A stretch of DNA of 55,436 nucleotides, from IMG/VR virus record IMGVR_UViG_3300005529_000045, positions 1 through 55,436 of that record. One strand, given 5' to 3'. Positions 28,647 through 37,904 of the stretch are shown here, piece by piece; position 1 is the first letter of the stretch, and every line of letters starts with the position of its first letter. Source of the DNA: a virus. Position numbers and translations under genes: made by a program. The notes beneath the pieces are model-generated. The model was not told the origin of the DNA. It saw nothing but the letters and a program-made list of their open reading frames with translations, and ran no database searches.

Positions 28647-31600
28647 ATAGCCGACAACCTGACACTGACGATCGGTGCCGATTCGGCGCAATTGCGGGCG
28701 CAGCTCGCGGTGGCGCAGTCGGAACTCCGCGCGTTCTCGCGGGAGATGAACAACGCTGCGAATGCGGTGCGTCGGTCGGGCAGCGATTTATCCTTTGCCC
28801 AGGCATCCCAAGCGGCGGCGAACGTCAATCGGTTGACAACCGAAGTCTCGCGGCTGAAGCGGGAGATGAGTGAGGGAGGCGAAGCTCTTCGCGGCATGGA
28901 AGCCCTGGGAGAGGGCGCCGAGAAGGTCTTGACGACCGTCACCTCAATGCGCGGGGCCTTCCGCGAGCTCGGCGAGGCGATCGGCATCGCGCTCGCGGTC
29001 GAAAAAATCGGCGAGTGGACCCGCGAAGCATCCGAGGCCGCCGAGGAGACGCGGAATTTCGCTGCCGCGGTCGGCATGACGGCCGAGCGGTACTCCGAGC
29101 TCCAGGGGGCGATGAAGCTCGCCGGCGGCAACGACGAGACCATGGCGCGCGCGCTGACCATGTTGCAGCAGCGCGCGCAGGAGGCCCTGAAGGCTGGAGG
29201 CGGTAAGGCGTTCGACGCCTTCATGGCGATCGGACTCAAGCCGGACGACCTCAAAAAATCATCAGACGAATTGCTCGGCATGCTTTCCGACGCATGGAAG
29301 CGGATGGGCGAAGGGCCGGCCCGCACGACCGCGTTCGGCGATATCTTCGGCGCGCGCCAACTCTCCAATATGGTCCACCTTCTCAATGCCGATGTTGAAG
29401 AATTAACTGCGCGGGCGCGGCAACTGAACCTTGCCCTGGGCGACCCGGCCCTAAAAACCCTCTCGGCCATGGCCGAGAAAAGCCATGAACTCGCTGGCGC
29501 ATGGGAAGGGCTGAAAAACACCGTCGCCACAACCTTCTCCGGCGCCGTCATCTCCGAAATGGAGTCGATGACGCACGCGATCGAGGGTTGGACGAAGGCA
29601 ATGCAGTCTGGGTTTGTGCCGCCGTCCGGCTCCGGGCTTGGCGGGTACCTGACGGGCAAAGGCGGCTATGTCGATCCGACAACCGGCGCCTGGATACCGG
29701 AGGGACTCGGCGCCGCATCAAGTCCCCCAGCGCGCGTCACGCCGATGCAACGATGGCGCGAGCTGAGCGGGCGAACGATGCTCCCTGGCGGCGCGCTATC
29801 GGGCGAGTCGACCGGCGACTCAGTCGATGCCGTTGTCTCTAGGATGGTCAGCGCAGCGGGTGAGAAATTCGACCGCGCGTGCGCCGAACTGGTGAACGGC
29901 GCCCTCGCGAGCGCCGGCCTGCCGACTTCGGGCAGCAACCTTGCGTCCAGTTTCCGCAACTATGGGCGCGGTGTGTTACCCTCGGACGTGCGGCGCGGTG
30001 ACATCTTCTATACAGGGCCATCGGGTTGGGGCGACACCGGCCATGTCGGCGTGACGCTCGGCTCCGTGGTCAACGGCCGTGTCCAGGTCATGTCGAGCCA
30101 CATGCAGGGCTCCCCGGACAACCCGGCCGGGGTCGAATGGCGCAACGCCGCCAATCTGCAATTCCGCCGGCCAGCTTATCCGGGATCGTTCGGCGCGGGA
30201 GACATCCCGGATTGGTCTGCCGCCAACAAGGCGATGCTCGCGAAGTTCGATGAGCAGATTGCGCAGGCACGAGAGAAGGCCAGTCAGGGCGACCGCAAAT
30301 CCCTCGACGACCTGAAGCGCCTGCAAGACGAAAAGATGAAGTACGAGGCCATGGGCCTCGATGACCGCAATGCCTACCTGCGGGCGCACGCGCCGGAGGA
30401 GACCGCCGAGCGGATCAAATCCGCCGAGTCGGCAAATCGCGAACTGACCGCGCTCAATCTGCAGTATTACGACGCGGACACCCGCAACAAGATCGCGAGC
30501 CTGCGAGAACAGCAGGCGGCAACCCAGGATTACGCCAAGAAGATCGCGCTGCAGCAGGAAATCATCTCGACTCTCCAGCAGCGCCAGTCTGGCCGGCCGA
30601 TCGGCCCCGGCATTGGCGACAATGCCGTCGCCGAAGCGCAGCGGCAACTGGCCGCCCTTCGGCGCGAGCAGTCGGCCGAAGGCGTCCGGATGGCCGGACA
30701 GGACTATTCCGCCCTGCGGCAAAGCGATGAAACGCGGCTGCGCGGAGCAAGCGCGGCTTATGGCGTCCTGGTCGATGCCCACGCGATGGTCCAAGCGGAC
30801 GCTCTAAAGGTCGAACTCGCGCTTGCCCAGCAATTTGGTCAGGCTGAGTTGGCGGCGGCCGAACATGCGCGCGATGTCGCGACCGCAGCCGGCAATGAAG
30901 CGGAAATCCGGAAGGCCAATAACCAGGTTATCGAGCAGCAAGTCGCGAACCTGACGCGCGTCGCGGAAATCCAGAAGAAGATAGCCGACGACGCCAAAAA
31001 GACCGCCGACGCGTGGGCTGAACCCTTCAAGCGGGCGATCGACCAAGTTGGCAGCGGTATCGAAGGCGCGCTGAAGGGCATCATTACCGCCCGCACGGCA
31101 CAAGAGCGCGGGCAGGCCTGGCAGGGCCTCAACAAGTCGATCGTCGGCACCGGGATAGATCTCGGAGGGTCGCTCCTCTCCAAGGGATCGGCGGCTTTGC
31201 TCGGCGCTCAGAACGGCCAGGGCATCGGCGATTTCCTGTCGGGGAAGCTTCTCGGCATGCTCGGTCTGGGCACCCAGACGCCGCAGATTGCATTGCAGAC
31301 CACGGCCAATGCTTTGCTGGCGGAGATCGCTGCGAACACAGCCGCAACCGCAGTCACGAGCGCCGCCGGTAGCGGCACCAGCGCTCTGAGCGCTGCCGGC
31401 AGCCTGGGCGGCGTCGCCAGCGGCGCGAACTCGCTCGGCCTCTTCGGCTGGATCGGTAGCCTTTTCGGCGGGGGCGGCGGAGCGTCGTCGGCCGTGACCG
31501 CGGCGGCTGTGCTATCCCGCGGCGGCATCATCCCAAGAGCCGCCGGCGGCTGGATCGTCCCCGCGGCTGCCGGTGGATGGTCCTTGCCGTCCTCCTTCGG

Positions 31601-31847
31601 TTCCGATCGGGTGCTCTCTGCGCTCACCCCCGGGGAGATGGTCCTCCCGACGAAGATATCGAACTGGGTGCAGAAAGCAGCAGGCGCATCTATAGGCGGC
31701 GGTGGAGATGTACACGTCCACGTCGGCGCCGGCGCCACGATCTTCGATGGCCCGAGCTTCTCCCGATACATGCAGCGCGAGGGCCGGGAGGCAATTGAGA
31801 CGACGGTGCGGCGGTTGCTGCGCGGTCCTGTTGCGGCGTGGAGATAG
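28647..31847 (+). CDS. Tape measure protein with internal peptidase-like domain
   Basis: About 1066 aa. The family start (ADNLTLTIGADSAQLRAQLA) is present, but its first codon is ATA at 28647 rather than ATG, with GGAG nine bases before it. The next usual codon in frame is TTG at 28692. Residues about 20-120 are coiled coil. A cysteine-peptidase-like (CHAP/NlpC) domain lies around 29850-30180 (FDRACAELVNGALASAGLPT; GDTGHVGVTLGSVVNGRVQV). A long helical region follows, then Gly/Ala-rich hydrophobic segments. It sets tail length and helps DNA cross the cell wall. Confidence 0.9.
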   Translation: MADNLTLTIGADSAQLRAQLAVAQSELRAFSREMNNAANAVRRSGSDLSFAQASQAAANVNRLTTEVSRLKREMSEGGEALRGMEALGEGAEKVLTTVTSMRGAFRELGEAIGIALAVEKIGEWTREASEAAEETRNFAAAVGMTAERYSELQGAMKLAGGNDETMARALTMLQQRAQEALKAGGGKAFDAFMAIGLKPDDLKKSSDELLGMLSDAWKRMGEGPARTTAFGDIFGARQLSNMVHLLNADVEELTARARQLNLALGDPALKTLSAMAEKSHELAGAWEGLKNTVATTFSGAVISEMESMTHAIEGWTKAMQSGFVPPSGSGLGGYLTGKGGYVDPTTGAWIPEGLGAASSPPARVTPMQRWRELSGRTMLPGGALSGESTGDSVDAVVSRMVSAAGEKFDRACAELVNGALASAGLPTSGSNLASSFRNYGRGVLPSDVRRGDIFYTGPSGWGDTGHVGVTLGSVVNGRVQVMSSHMQGSPDNPAGVEWRNAANLQFRRPAYPGSFGAGDIPDWSAANKAMLAKFDEQIAQAREKASQGDRKSLDDLKRLQDEKMKYEAMGLDDRNAYLRAHAPEETAERIKSAESANRELTALNLQYYDADTRNKIASLREQQAATQDYAKKIALQQEIISTLQQRQSGRPIGPGIGDNAVAEAQRQLAALRREQSAEGVRMAGQDYSALRQSDETRLRGASAAYGVLVDAHAMVQADALKVELALAQQFGQAELAAAEHARDVATAAGNEAEIRKANNQVIEQQVANLTRVAEIQKKIADDAKKTADAWAEPFKRAIDQVGSGIEGALKGIITARTAQERGQAWQGLNKSIVGTGIDLGGSLLSKGSAALLGAQNGQGIGDFLSGKLLGMLGLGTQTPQIALQTTANALLAEIAANTAATAVTSAAGSGTSALSAAGSLGGVASGANSLGLFGWIGSLFGGGGGASSAVTAAAVLSRGGIIPRAAGGWIVPAAAGGWSLPSSFGSDRVLSALTPGEMVLPTKISNWVQKAAGASIGGGGDVHVHVGAGATIFDGPSFSRYMQREGREAIETTVRRLLRGPVAAWR

Positions 31848-31854
31848 GGTCAAA

Positions 31855-32037
31855 ATGCTGAGTGGCGACAGAAGGGCCGCTGCGCTGACACCTGATGAAA
31901 CGGTATTGCCGCCCTTCGTCGCGGCGATCCTGCGCGCGGTGTTTGGGAAGCGGCCGCTACCGGTGCGTCCAACCGCGGACGACCTGATCGTCAAAGACCG
32001 CAGCAAACGGGCACGGCAAGCCCGGGGGCGGGAATAA
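31855..32037 (+). CDS. Small hypothetical protein, 60 aa
   Basis: ATG at 31855, eight bases after the tape measure stop: MLSGDRRAAALTPDETVLPP. It has a short hydrophobic-amphipathic stretch (FVAAILRAVFG) and a very basic tail (RSKRARQARGRE). No family is recognised. It lies between the tape measure and the cysteine-cluster protein, so it is likely a small tail accessory protein. Confidence 0.5.
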   Translation: MLSGDRRAAALTPDETVLPPFVAAILRAVFGKRPLPVRPTADDLIVKDRSKRARQARGRE

Positions 32038-32038
32038 A

Positions 32039-32503
32039 ATGCCCGTCTCCTGCGGCTCCTGCACCCTGTGCTGCACCCTCCTTGAGGTGTCGGAAATCGG
32101 GAAGGCGCGTCTCGCTCCCTGCCCGAAGCTCCGCCAGGGTGTGCCGGGCTGCTCGGTCTACAATTCTCGTCCCGGTGCATGCCGTGGGTTCGCGTGCCTC
32201 TGGCTCGAGTCGCAATCACGCGCGAACCCGTCCGACCATATGGGACTGGAGATGCGCCCCGATGTGTCGCACGTCGTGATGGGGCCGCCGCGCCTGCCCG
32301 ACCGGACCCGCCTCTATGTGCATGTCGACCCGGCCTTCCCGGATGCGTGGAAGAAGGGTCGCGTCGGGGAATACCTGCGCTGGCTTGTCGATGAGCGGGG
32401 GATCGAATTACACGTCTTCATCGGCGAGGAGGAAAAGCGGATCAAGGGCGAGTTGATGCTGACCGGCACCGCGCAGGAATTTGCCGAATTGGATGCCGCC
32501 TAA
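32039..32503 (+). CDS. YkgJ-type cysteine-cluster protein
   Basis: This 154-aa protein starts MPVSCGSCTLCCTLLEVSEI. The C-x2-C-x2-CC cluster at residues 5-12, further Cys at APCPKLRQGVPGCSVYNSRP, and CRGFACLWL match the YkgJ (zinc or iron-sulfur cluster) family. Such small proteins are found between tape measure and tail-tip genes in several alphaproteobacterial phages as I recall. The role is unknown; a metal-binding tail-assembly factor is a guess. It ends three bases before the DUF2460 gene. Confidence 0.78.
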   Translation: MPVSCGSCTLCCTLLEVSEIGKARLAPCPKLRQGVPGCSVYNSRPGACRGFACLWLESQSRANPSDHMGLEMRPDVSHVVMGPPRLPDRTRLYVHVDPAFPDAWKKGRVGEYLRWLVDERGIELHVFIGEEEKRIKGELMLTGTAQEFAELDAA

Positions 32504-32506
32504 ATC

Positions 32507-33187
32507 ATGGCGTTTTCGTTGCCGGTCTGGCCGCTCGGCACGAGCAATGTCGGCTGGCCGGTCACCAAATCTCCGCGGTTCGCGACGCGCACCCAGAAGG
32601 CGGTGTCGGGGCGGCAGTTGCGGATCGCCGATCAGCAGAACCCGATCTGGATGTTCACGCTGCCGGTCAAGGTGCTGCGGGACGACAACGATGTTCGCGC
32701 CGGCGCCGGATTGGGGCCTGGCATTGGCTTCAACGAGCTTCGGCAGCTCGCGAGCTTTTTTGCCGGGCTGAAGGGCAGCCTCGGAAATTTTCTCTATTCC
32801 GATCCGACCGACAATGTGGTGGTGGGCCAAGGCCTCGCCGGCGGTGACGGAACGACGGTCAATTTCCCGTTTCTGCGGCAACTCTACAGCGGCGGATTTT
32901 CCGAGCCGATTGTCGCGGCGATCACAGACGGATCGGCGCCGCTCAACGTCTATCTCAATGATGTTGTGCAACCGCCGTCGAATTACGGGTTTTCGTCGGC
33001 GCTCGGACTGACTGGGGTCGCCGACACGATCGTCTTCAACAGTGCTCCCGGCAACGGCGTCGCCGTGGCGGCGGACTTTTCATACTTCTTCCTGTGCCAC
33101 TTCACCGACGACAGCATGGATTTGGAAAACTTTCTCTACCAGCTGTGGCAGGCGAAAGAGGTGAAGTTCGAGAGTGTGCTGATTTGA
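32507..33187 (+). CDS. DUF2460 tail-tip protein (GTA gp12-like)
   Basis: This 226-aa protein opens MAFSLPVWPLGTSNVGWPVT. It includes AVSGRQLRIADQQNPIWMFT, GFNELRQLASFFAGLKGSLG and NFLYSDPTDNVVVGQGLAGG, the central motif of DUF2460. In Rhodobacter gene transfer agents this family is a distal tail protein at the tube end. Its final segment (NFLYQLWQAKEVKFESVLI) is also typical. It overlaps the next gene's TTG start. Confidence 0.92.
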   Translation: MAFSLPVWPLGTSNVGWPVTKSPRFATRTQKAVSGRQLRIADQQNPIWMFTLPVKVLRDDNDVRAGAGLGPGIGFNELRQLASFFAGLKGSLGNFLYSDPTDNVVVGQGLAGGDGTTVNFPFLRQLYSGGFSEPIVAAITDGSAPLNVYLNDVVQPPSNYGFSSALGLTGVADTIVFNSAPGNGVAVAADFSYFFLCHFTDDSMDLENFLYQLWQAKEVKFESVLI

Positions 33188-34119
33188 GACCGTGTCCCGC
33201 GGCGCTTTCGGCCTTTCTGGCCGGATTTAATTTTGAGGTCGCGATCGTCGACCTCTACACATTCCAGCTATCAGGCGGGGAATACCTGCGATTTTCCGGC
33301 GGCAATGGCGCCTTGGTGGTGCCGTCGTCGGCTTTTGCCGATCCGAACAGCGTCAATTATGGGGCGCAGCAGCTTTTCGCGCTGGGGCCGCGCTTTGGTC
33401 GGTCGAAGACCTCGACCAAAATCGGGGTCGAGCCGGCCGAATTGGACATCGACATTCTCGCCGGTGGCTCCGACCAGGTCGGCGGATTGACCTTTGCCGA
33501 TGCGGTGCGGGTCGGGGTGTTCGACGGCGCGACCGTCGAATTGGACCGGTATTTCGCGCAGCCAAACGGCTCGGCCCTAGGCTGCCTAACGTGGTTTTAC
33601 GGGCGGGTCGCCGAGACCGATATCGGCCGATCGAAGATCGCGATGAAGGTGAAATCGCTGATGAATTTGCTGGCGGTCCAGCAGATGCCGCGGCGGCTGT
33701 TCCAGGCGTCGTGCGGTTTCGTGTTCGGCGACCGGATGTGCGGCTACAACCGGGTGACCGGGGTGGCGGCCGACGGGACAACCGGAGGGCCGGCGCAGAT
33801 CACGATCACCGCCGCCTCGGGGTCAAGCCAGTCCGGCCTCGTCTGCGCGACCTCGGTGTCGAACGACTACCTGGACGGCACCGTCACCGGCCTCACCGGG
33901 GAGAATGCCGGGTTCAGCCGCACCGTCGCGTGGCTGCCGGCCGGCGGCCTCGGGATCGGCCTCATCTACCCATGGCTGTTTCCGGTCGCGATCGGCGACA
34001 CCTTTACCGTGCTGCCGGGCTGCGACCACACGACGGGATCGGGCGGCTGCGCCGGGCGCAACAACCTGCCGCGGTTTGGTGGCATGCCCTATGTGCCGCC
34101 ACCGGAAGCGGCGTTCTAA
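33184..34119 (+). CDS. DUF2163 / BR0599-family tail protein (GTA gp13-like)
   Basis: TTG start inside the previous stop (TTGA): LRPCPAALSAFLAGFNFEVA. The N-terminal DUF2163 domain (residues about 10-190) shows VDLYTFQLSGGEYLRFSGG and FGRSKTSTKIGVEPAELDID. The C-terminal BR0599 domain has FGDRMCGYNRVTGV and GCDHTTGSGGCAGRNNLPRF with conserved cysteines, ending MPYVPP. This is the second of the four GTA-like tip genes. Its 311 aa is a normal length. Confidence 0.92.
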   Translation: MRPCPAALSAFLAGFNFEVAIVDLYTFQLSGGEYLRFSGGNGALVVPSSAFADPNSVNYGAQQLFALGPRFGRSKTSTKIGVEPAELDIDILAGGSDQVGGLTFADAVRVGVFDGATVELDRYFAQPNGSALGCLTWFYGRVAETDIGRSKIAMKVKSLMNLLAVQQMPRRLFQASCGFVFGDRMCGYNRVTGVAADGTTGGPAQITITAASGSSQSGLVCATSVSNDYLDGTVTGLTGENAGFSRTVAWLPAGGLGIGLIYPWLFPVAIGDTFTVLPGCDHTTGSGGCAGRNNLPRFGGMPYVPPPEAAF

Positions 34120-34129
34120 GGGGGCAAAA

Positions 34130-34366
34130 ATGGCGCCAGCAACTGAATTGCTTGCGAAGACGGGATTTCGGACTCCGGTAACGGAGAACTGCACTGTCCT
34201 GCTGACGCGCGATCACAGAGCCGGTCATGTTCCGACCGCGCGCGAAATGGAAAACGCGCAAGTTGTCGTCAATGTGCCCGATGACCGGCTCTATCTTTGC
34301 TGTAATGATGAAGTCATCTACTTCGACTTAGCGCGGCCCTCCGCGCCGAATGGGATTGCACCGTAA
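34130..34366 (+). CDS. Hypothetical protein, 78 aa
   Basis: ATG 34130 after GGGGGC: MAPATELLAKTGFRTPVTEN, with DRLYLCCNDEVIYFDLARPS. Its base composition is clearly less GC-rich than the flanking tail-tip genes. It separates DUF2163 from the next tip gene, a place where GTAs have no extra gene, so it looks like a small insertion. No family is recognised. Confidence 0.6.
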   Translation: MAPATELLAKTGFRTPVTENCTVLLTRDHRAGHVPTAREMENAQVVVNVPDDRLYLCCNDEVIYFDLARPSAPNGIAP

Positions 34367-34368
34367 AC

Positions 34369-34677
34369 GTGGCCGAAGCCGTCGCCATCCTGCAGGACCG
34401 CTCGATGCGCATCGCGCCGGGCGAGCGGGTGCGGAGCGACTGGATCGATATCGACCTCGTCGTGCTCGGCTGCCGCGACCGCATGGCGGTCGGCGATGTC
34501 GGCGACAAATGGCGCGAGATATTGCAGCGCGGCGACGATGCCGCATGGCCGCCGCCGCGCGGTCACTGGCGCGAGGACGGCCGGTTCGTGCTGACCGATG
34601 GGCGCCACGAATATATCGCGGCGCTGATGCACGGCCGCGAGAAGTTGTTTGCCGCCTGGGTCGAGGCGCGGCCGTGA
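34369..34677 (+). CDS. Hypothetical tail-tip accessory protein, 102 aa
   Basis: GTG 34369: VAEAVAILQDRSMRIAPGER, then VLGCRDRMAVGDVGDKWREI and LQRGDDAAWPPPRGHWREDG, ending ALMHGREKLFAAWVEARP. A compact alpha/beta protein with conserved Trp residues. Its stop overlaps the GTG start of the NlpC/P60 gene, so it is co-translated with the tip module. I do not recognise its family. Confidence 0.65.
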   Translation: MAEAVAILQDRSMRIAPGERVRSDWIDIDLVVLGCRDRMAVGDVGDKWREILQRGDDAAWPPPRGHWREDGRFVLTDGRHEYIAALMHGREKLFAAWVEARP

Positions 34678-35105
34678 CGGAGCGTGCCGCGGTCATTGTC
34701 GAGGCGAAATCCTGGATCGGCACGCCGTTCCACCACCAGGGGCGGATCAAGGGGAAAGCGGGCGGCGTCGATTGCCTGATGTTCCTCGCCGAGGTCTATG
34801 AGCGCGCTGGGGTCTGCGGCCATATCGAGCCGCCGTTCTATGTGCCCGACTGGCACATGCACCGCGATGCCGAGCGCTACATGGAAGGACTGCTCGGCTA
34901 TGCCCATGCGATCGACGGGCCGCCGGAACCGGGGGATATCGCGCTGTTCAAGTTCGGCCGCACCTTCTCGCACGGTGCGATCGTCATCGAGTGGCCGCGG
35001 ATCGTGCATGCCTATGCGTGGGCGAGACAGGTCACCCTGGGCGACGCGTCGATCGACGGGCGGCTGAGAGACAAAGACACCCGGTTTTTTACGCCGTTCC
35101 GATGA
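34674..35105 (+). CDS. NlpC/P60-family tail peptidase (GTA gp14-like)
   Basis: A 143-aa enzyme starting at GTG, VTERAAVIVEAKSWIGTPFH. The catalytic Cys is in KAGGVDCLMFLAEVYERAG (about residue 35) and His in GRTFSHGAIVIEWPRIVHAY (about residue 101). The spacing and the GTPFHHQG lead are as in the tail NlpC/P60 peptidases of GTAs and lambda K-like proteins. It cuts peptidoglycan crosslinks when DNA enters. It overlaps the large tip gene by four bases. Confidence 0.92.
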   Translation: MTERAAVIVEAKSWIGTPFHHQGRIKGKAGGVDCLMFLAEVYERAGVCGHIEPPFYVPDWHMHRDAERYMEGLLGYAHAIDGPPEPGDIALFKFGRTFSHGAIVIEWPRIVHAYAWARQVTLGDASIDGRLRDKDTRFFTPFR

Positions 35106-37381
35106 AGCTTTTGTCGCTCCTTTGGGCGCTGCTGCGGGACACGCACGGCGGTGGCGGCCCGTCGCCCTTCGTCAACGCGTTCTCCGGACCGAATGACGGG
35201 TCGCTGCGGTACAACACTTCGCAATTCGGCTCGCCGCTGTTCCTGGTCTACGGGACTCAGCGCGTCAGTGTGAACCTCCTCGAGGAGTTCAATTTCTCGG
35301 GATCGGGGTCGTCTGGGAAGGGCGGCAAGGGGCTGGGTTCATCGGGCGGCAAGAAGGGCGGCGCCAGCTACACGATCGATGTCGCATTCGGGGTTTGCCA
35401 GGGGCCGGCCACCTTCACCGGTGCCCCTGTCGGGTTTTCCGGCAACAACCGCGTCTGGGCCAATGGCGGGGTCGCCGGATCGGACCGGGTAGGTCTCAAC
35501 TTTTATGTCGGGACGGACGGCCAGACGGCAGACCCGGTGTTCGAGAGCTCGGACCCGAATACGCCCGTTATCGCCTATTCCGGCACCACCTATGTCACCG
35601 GCACGCCGATGCAGCTGGGATCGACCCCGGCGCTGCCGAACATCTCATTCGAGGTGTCGGGGATCGGCAGCGGGGCGTGGGTCACGGCGGGGTACAGCGG
35701 CTATGGCGGTGCGTCGCCGGCGCCGAGCGGCGGCGGGTGCGGGCCAGGGTTCCCGGGAGATGCCAATCCGGCCTTTATCATCACCGATCTTTTGACGAAC
35801 CCGCGCTATGGCGCGGGGTTTCCGATCGGCAATCTCGACGTGGCGGGATCGGTCGCCGATTACGGCAATTACTGCCAGGCGGCTCAGCTCGCGATGTCGC
35901 TGTTGCTCGACCGTCTCCAGCCCTGCGCGCGCTGGATCGAGGAGATTTGCGAACTCACCGTGTCGGCGCCGGTGTGGTCGGGTGCGCTGTTGAAGATCGT
36001 TCCGTACGGCGACCAGGCGCTCAGCCAGAACGGTGCGACGTGGTCGCCGAACCTGACCTGGGCCTATTCGCTGACCGACAGCGATTTTCTCGACTGGGGT
36101 GGCGATTCCGACCCGGTCATCTGCACCCGGAAAGACCCGGCGACGATGACCAATTGGCTCAGCCTCGAATACATGGACGCCAGCAACTCCTACAACCCTC
36201 AGATACTCCCGCAGTGGGACCAAGCCCTGATCGACCAGTTCGGCGTCCGCCTGGAGCCGCCTGTGCAGGGCCACGAATTCACCAACGCCACTTCGGCCAG
36301 CGTCTCGGCCCAACTGATGCTGCAGCGCAAGGCCTATATCCGCAACACGTACAAATTCAAGCTGGGCTTCCGCTTCTCCTTGTTGGAGCCGATGGACATC
36401 GTGCTCCTGACTGACGGCAATCTCGGCCTCGCGCAGCAGCCGGCCCGCGTTATCCAGATCGAGGAAGACGACAACAGCGAGTTGACGGTCACCGCCGAAG
36501 AAATCCCCGGCGTTATCGGGGCGGGCGGCCTGATCGCGCCGCAAGGCACCGGCACGGCAACCGTCTACACCCGGCTGACAAGCGCCGGGTCGATGGCGGC
36601 CGACATGCTCGCGGACCCCGGCACGGTCAACCCGCCGGTCATTTTCGAGCCGCCGTCGGCGCTGACCGGCGGCGCGCCGGAAGTCTGGGTCGTCGCGACC
36701 GGGGAGAGCACGACTTACGGCGGCTGCCTTGCCTATATCTCGCAGGACGGCAACACCTACGCGCCGATCGGCACGATCCTCGCGGGCGGCCGCCAGGGCG
36801 TCCTGACGGCCAACCTGCCGAGCCACGCGGACCCGGACACCGCCGACACCCTGTCGGTGGACCTGTCGATGTGCGCGGGATCGATGATTTCCGGCACACA
36901 AGCCGACGCCGACGGGTTGGTGACGCTCTGTTATGTGGACGGGGAATTGATCGCCTATGAGACGGCGACCCTTACCTCGGCCAGCCACTACAACCTGACC
37001 TATCTGCGGCGCGGGGCCTATGGGACGGCAATCCGGGCACACGCATCGGGGTCGCAATTCGCGCGGTGCTCGCCGACGGATCCCGCAGTCCTGCGGTACG
37101 CGTTCCCGGCCAGCTATATCGGCCGGACGCTCTATTTGAAGCTGCTGGCGTTCAACACGTTCGGGCTGGAACTCCAGACGCTGGACGAGGTCGAGCCGAC
37201 GATCTTTGCACTGACCGGAGCCGGCGCCGTCATTACGCCGAACAACCAGGTCATCACCAATATGCTCGACGGCGTGACGCCGGAAGACTGGGGCACCATC
37301 GGCACGCCCGTCATCGCGACCGCCGATTTCGGGGTCATCTCGCTCACGCCCGGTCTCGATATCGATCTCGGCACCGTCTGA
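35102..37381 (+). CDS. Large tail-tip / host-specificity protein (GTA gp15-like)
   Basis: This 759-aa protein starts MKLLSLLWALLRDTHGGGGP. It contains a Gly/Lys-rich loop (SGSSGKGGKGLGSSGGKKGG) and YTIDVAFGVCQGP. Then come NPAFIITDLLTNPRYGAGFP, the tip-attachment motif found in GTA gp15 and TIM-barrel tail proteins, and DPVICTRKDPATMTNWLSLE. The C-terminal part (DGELIAYETATLTSASHYNL, LTYLRRGAYGT) is the usual closing domain. It forms the tail hub that meets the cell surface. Confidence 0.92.
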   Translation: MKLLSLLWALLRDTHGGGGPSPFVNAFSGPNDGSLRYNTSQFGSPLFLVYGTQRVSVNLLEEFNFSGSGSSGKGGKGLGSSGGKKGGASYTIDVAFGVCQGPATFTGAPVGFSGNNRVWANGGVAGSDRVGLNFYVGTDGQTADPVFESSDPNTPVIAYSGTTYVTGTPMQLGSTPALPNISFEVSGIGSGAWVTAGYSGYGGASPAPSGGGCGPGFPGDANPAFIITDLLTNPRYGAGFPIGNLDVAGSVADYGNYCQAAQLAMSLLLDRLQPCARWIEEICELTVSAPVWSGALLKIVPYGDQALSQNGATWSPNLTWAYSLTDSDFLDWGGDSDPVICTRKDPATMTNWLSLEYMDASNSYNPQILPQWDQALIDQFGVRLEPPVQGHEFTNATSASVSAQLMLQRKAYIRNTYKFKLGFRFSLLEPMDIVLLTDGNLGLAQQPARVIQIEEDDNSELTVTAEEIPGVIGAGGLIAPQGTGTATVYTRLTSAGSMAADMLADPGTVNPPVIFEPPSALTGGAPEVWVVATGESTTYGGCLAYISQDGNTYAPIGTILAGGRQGVLTANLPSHADPDTADTLSVDLSMCAGSMISGTQADADGLVTLCYVDGELIAYETATLTSASHYNLTYLRRGAYGTAIRAHASGSQFARCSPTDPAVLRYAFPASYIGRTLYLKLLAFNTFGLELQTLDEVEPTIFALTGAGAVITPNNQVITNMLDGVTPEDWGTIGTPVIATADFGVISLTPGLDIDLGTV

Positions 37382-37390
37382 GGAACAGCC

Positions 37391-37900
37391 GTGGCAGAAA
37401 CCCAGGTCCAGCATGCGCGCGGGACATCGGCCCAGTTCGGCTCCTACACGGGGCCGGCCGGCGAAATCAACGTCAACATCGACGACTATTCGCTGCGGGT
37501 GCAGGACGGCTCGACGATCGGCGGCTGGCCGCTGCGGACCGTCGCCTCGGCCGGCCGGAGCTACAACAACAGCGCCACATCGGGCAGCACGATCACGCCG
37601 ACGGCGCATTCCGGCGGGATCATTTTCGACTTGGGCGGCCCACTGGCGGCACTGACGATCAATTCTCCGGGCAGTCCGAACGACGGGGATGATTTCGAGG
37701 TCGTGACGACGCAGCCGATCGCGGCGGTGACATTCGCCGGCGCCGGCGGGGCAACGGTCAAGGGCGGCACGTTCGGCCTGGGGCCGAACTCGTGCATCCG
37801 GTTCTTCTACCGCGCGGCCAATACGACCTGGTACCGGGGCTTGGCGAGCGGGCTTCTGGGCTTCGACCAGGCCCAGATCATGCAGAATTTGGGAGTTTGA
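37391..37900 (+). CDS. Tail fibre-associated protein, 169 aa
   Basis: GTG start after AGGAAC: VAETQVQHARGTSAQFGSYT. The first part (GPAGEINVNIDDYSLRVQDG; STIGGWPLRTV) is the known phage motif that begins many fibre proteins (the GxxGE...D...LRVHDG pattern). A beta-rich region and an end AQIMQNLGV follow, which also ends many fibre repeats. It is probably the hub-proximal fibre piece or a stand-alone decoration. It lacks the signal peptide that the next four genes carry. Confidence 0.78.
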   Translation: MAETQVQHARGTSAQFGSYTGPAGEINVNIDDYSLRVQDGSTIGGWPLRTVASAGRSYNNSATSGSTITPTAHSGGIIFDLGGPLAALTINSPGSPNDGDDFEVVTTQPIAAVTFAGAGGATVKGGTFGLGPNSCIRFFYRAANTTWYRGLASGLLGFDQAQIMQNLGV

Positions 37901-37904
37901 CCCG

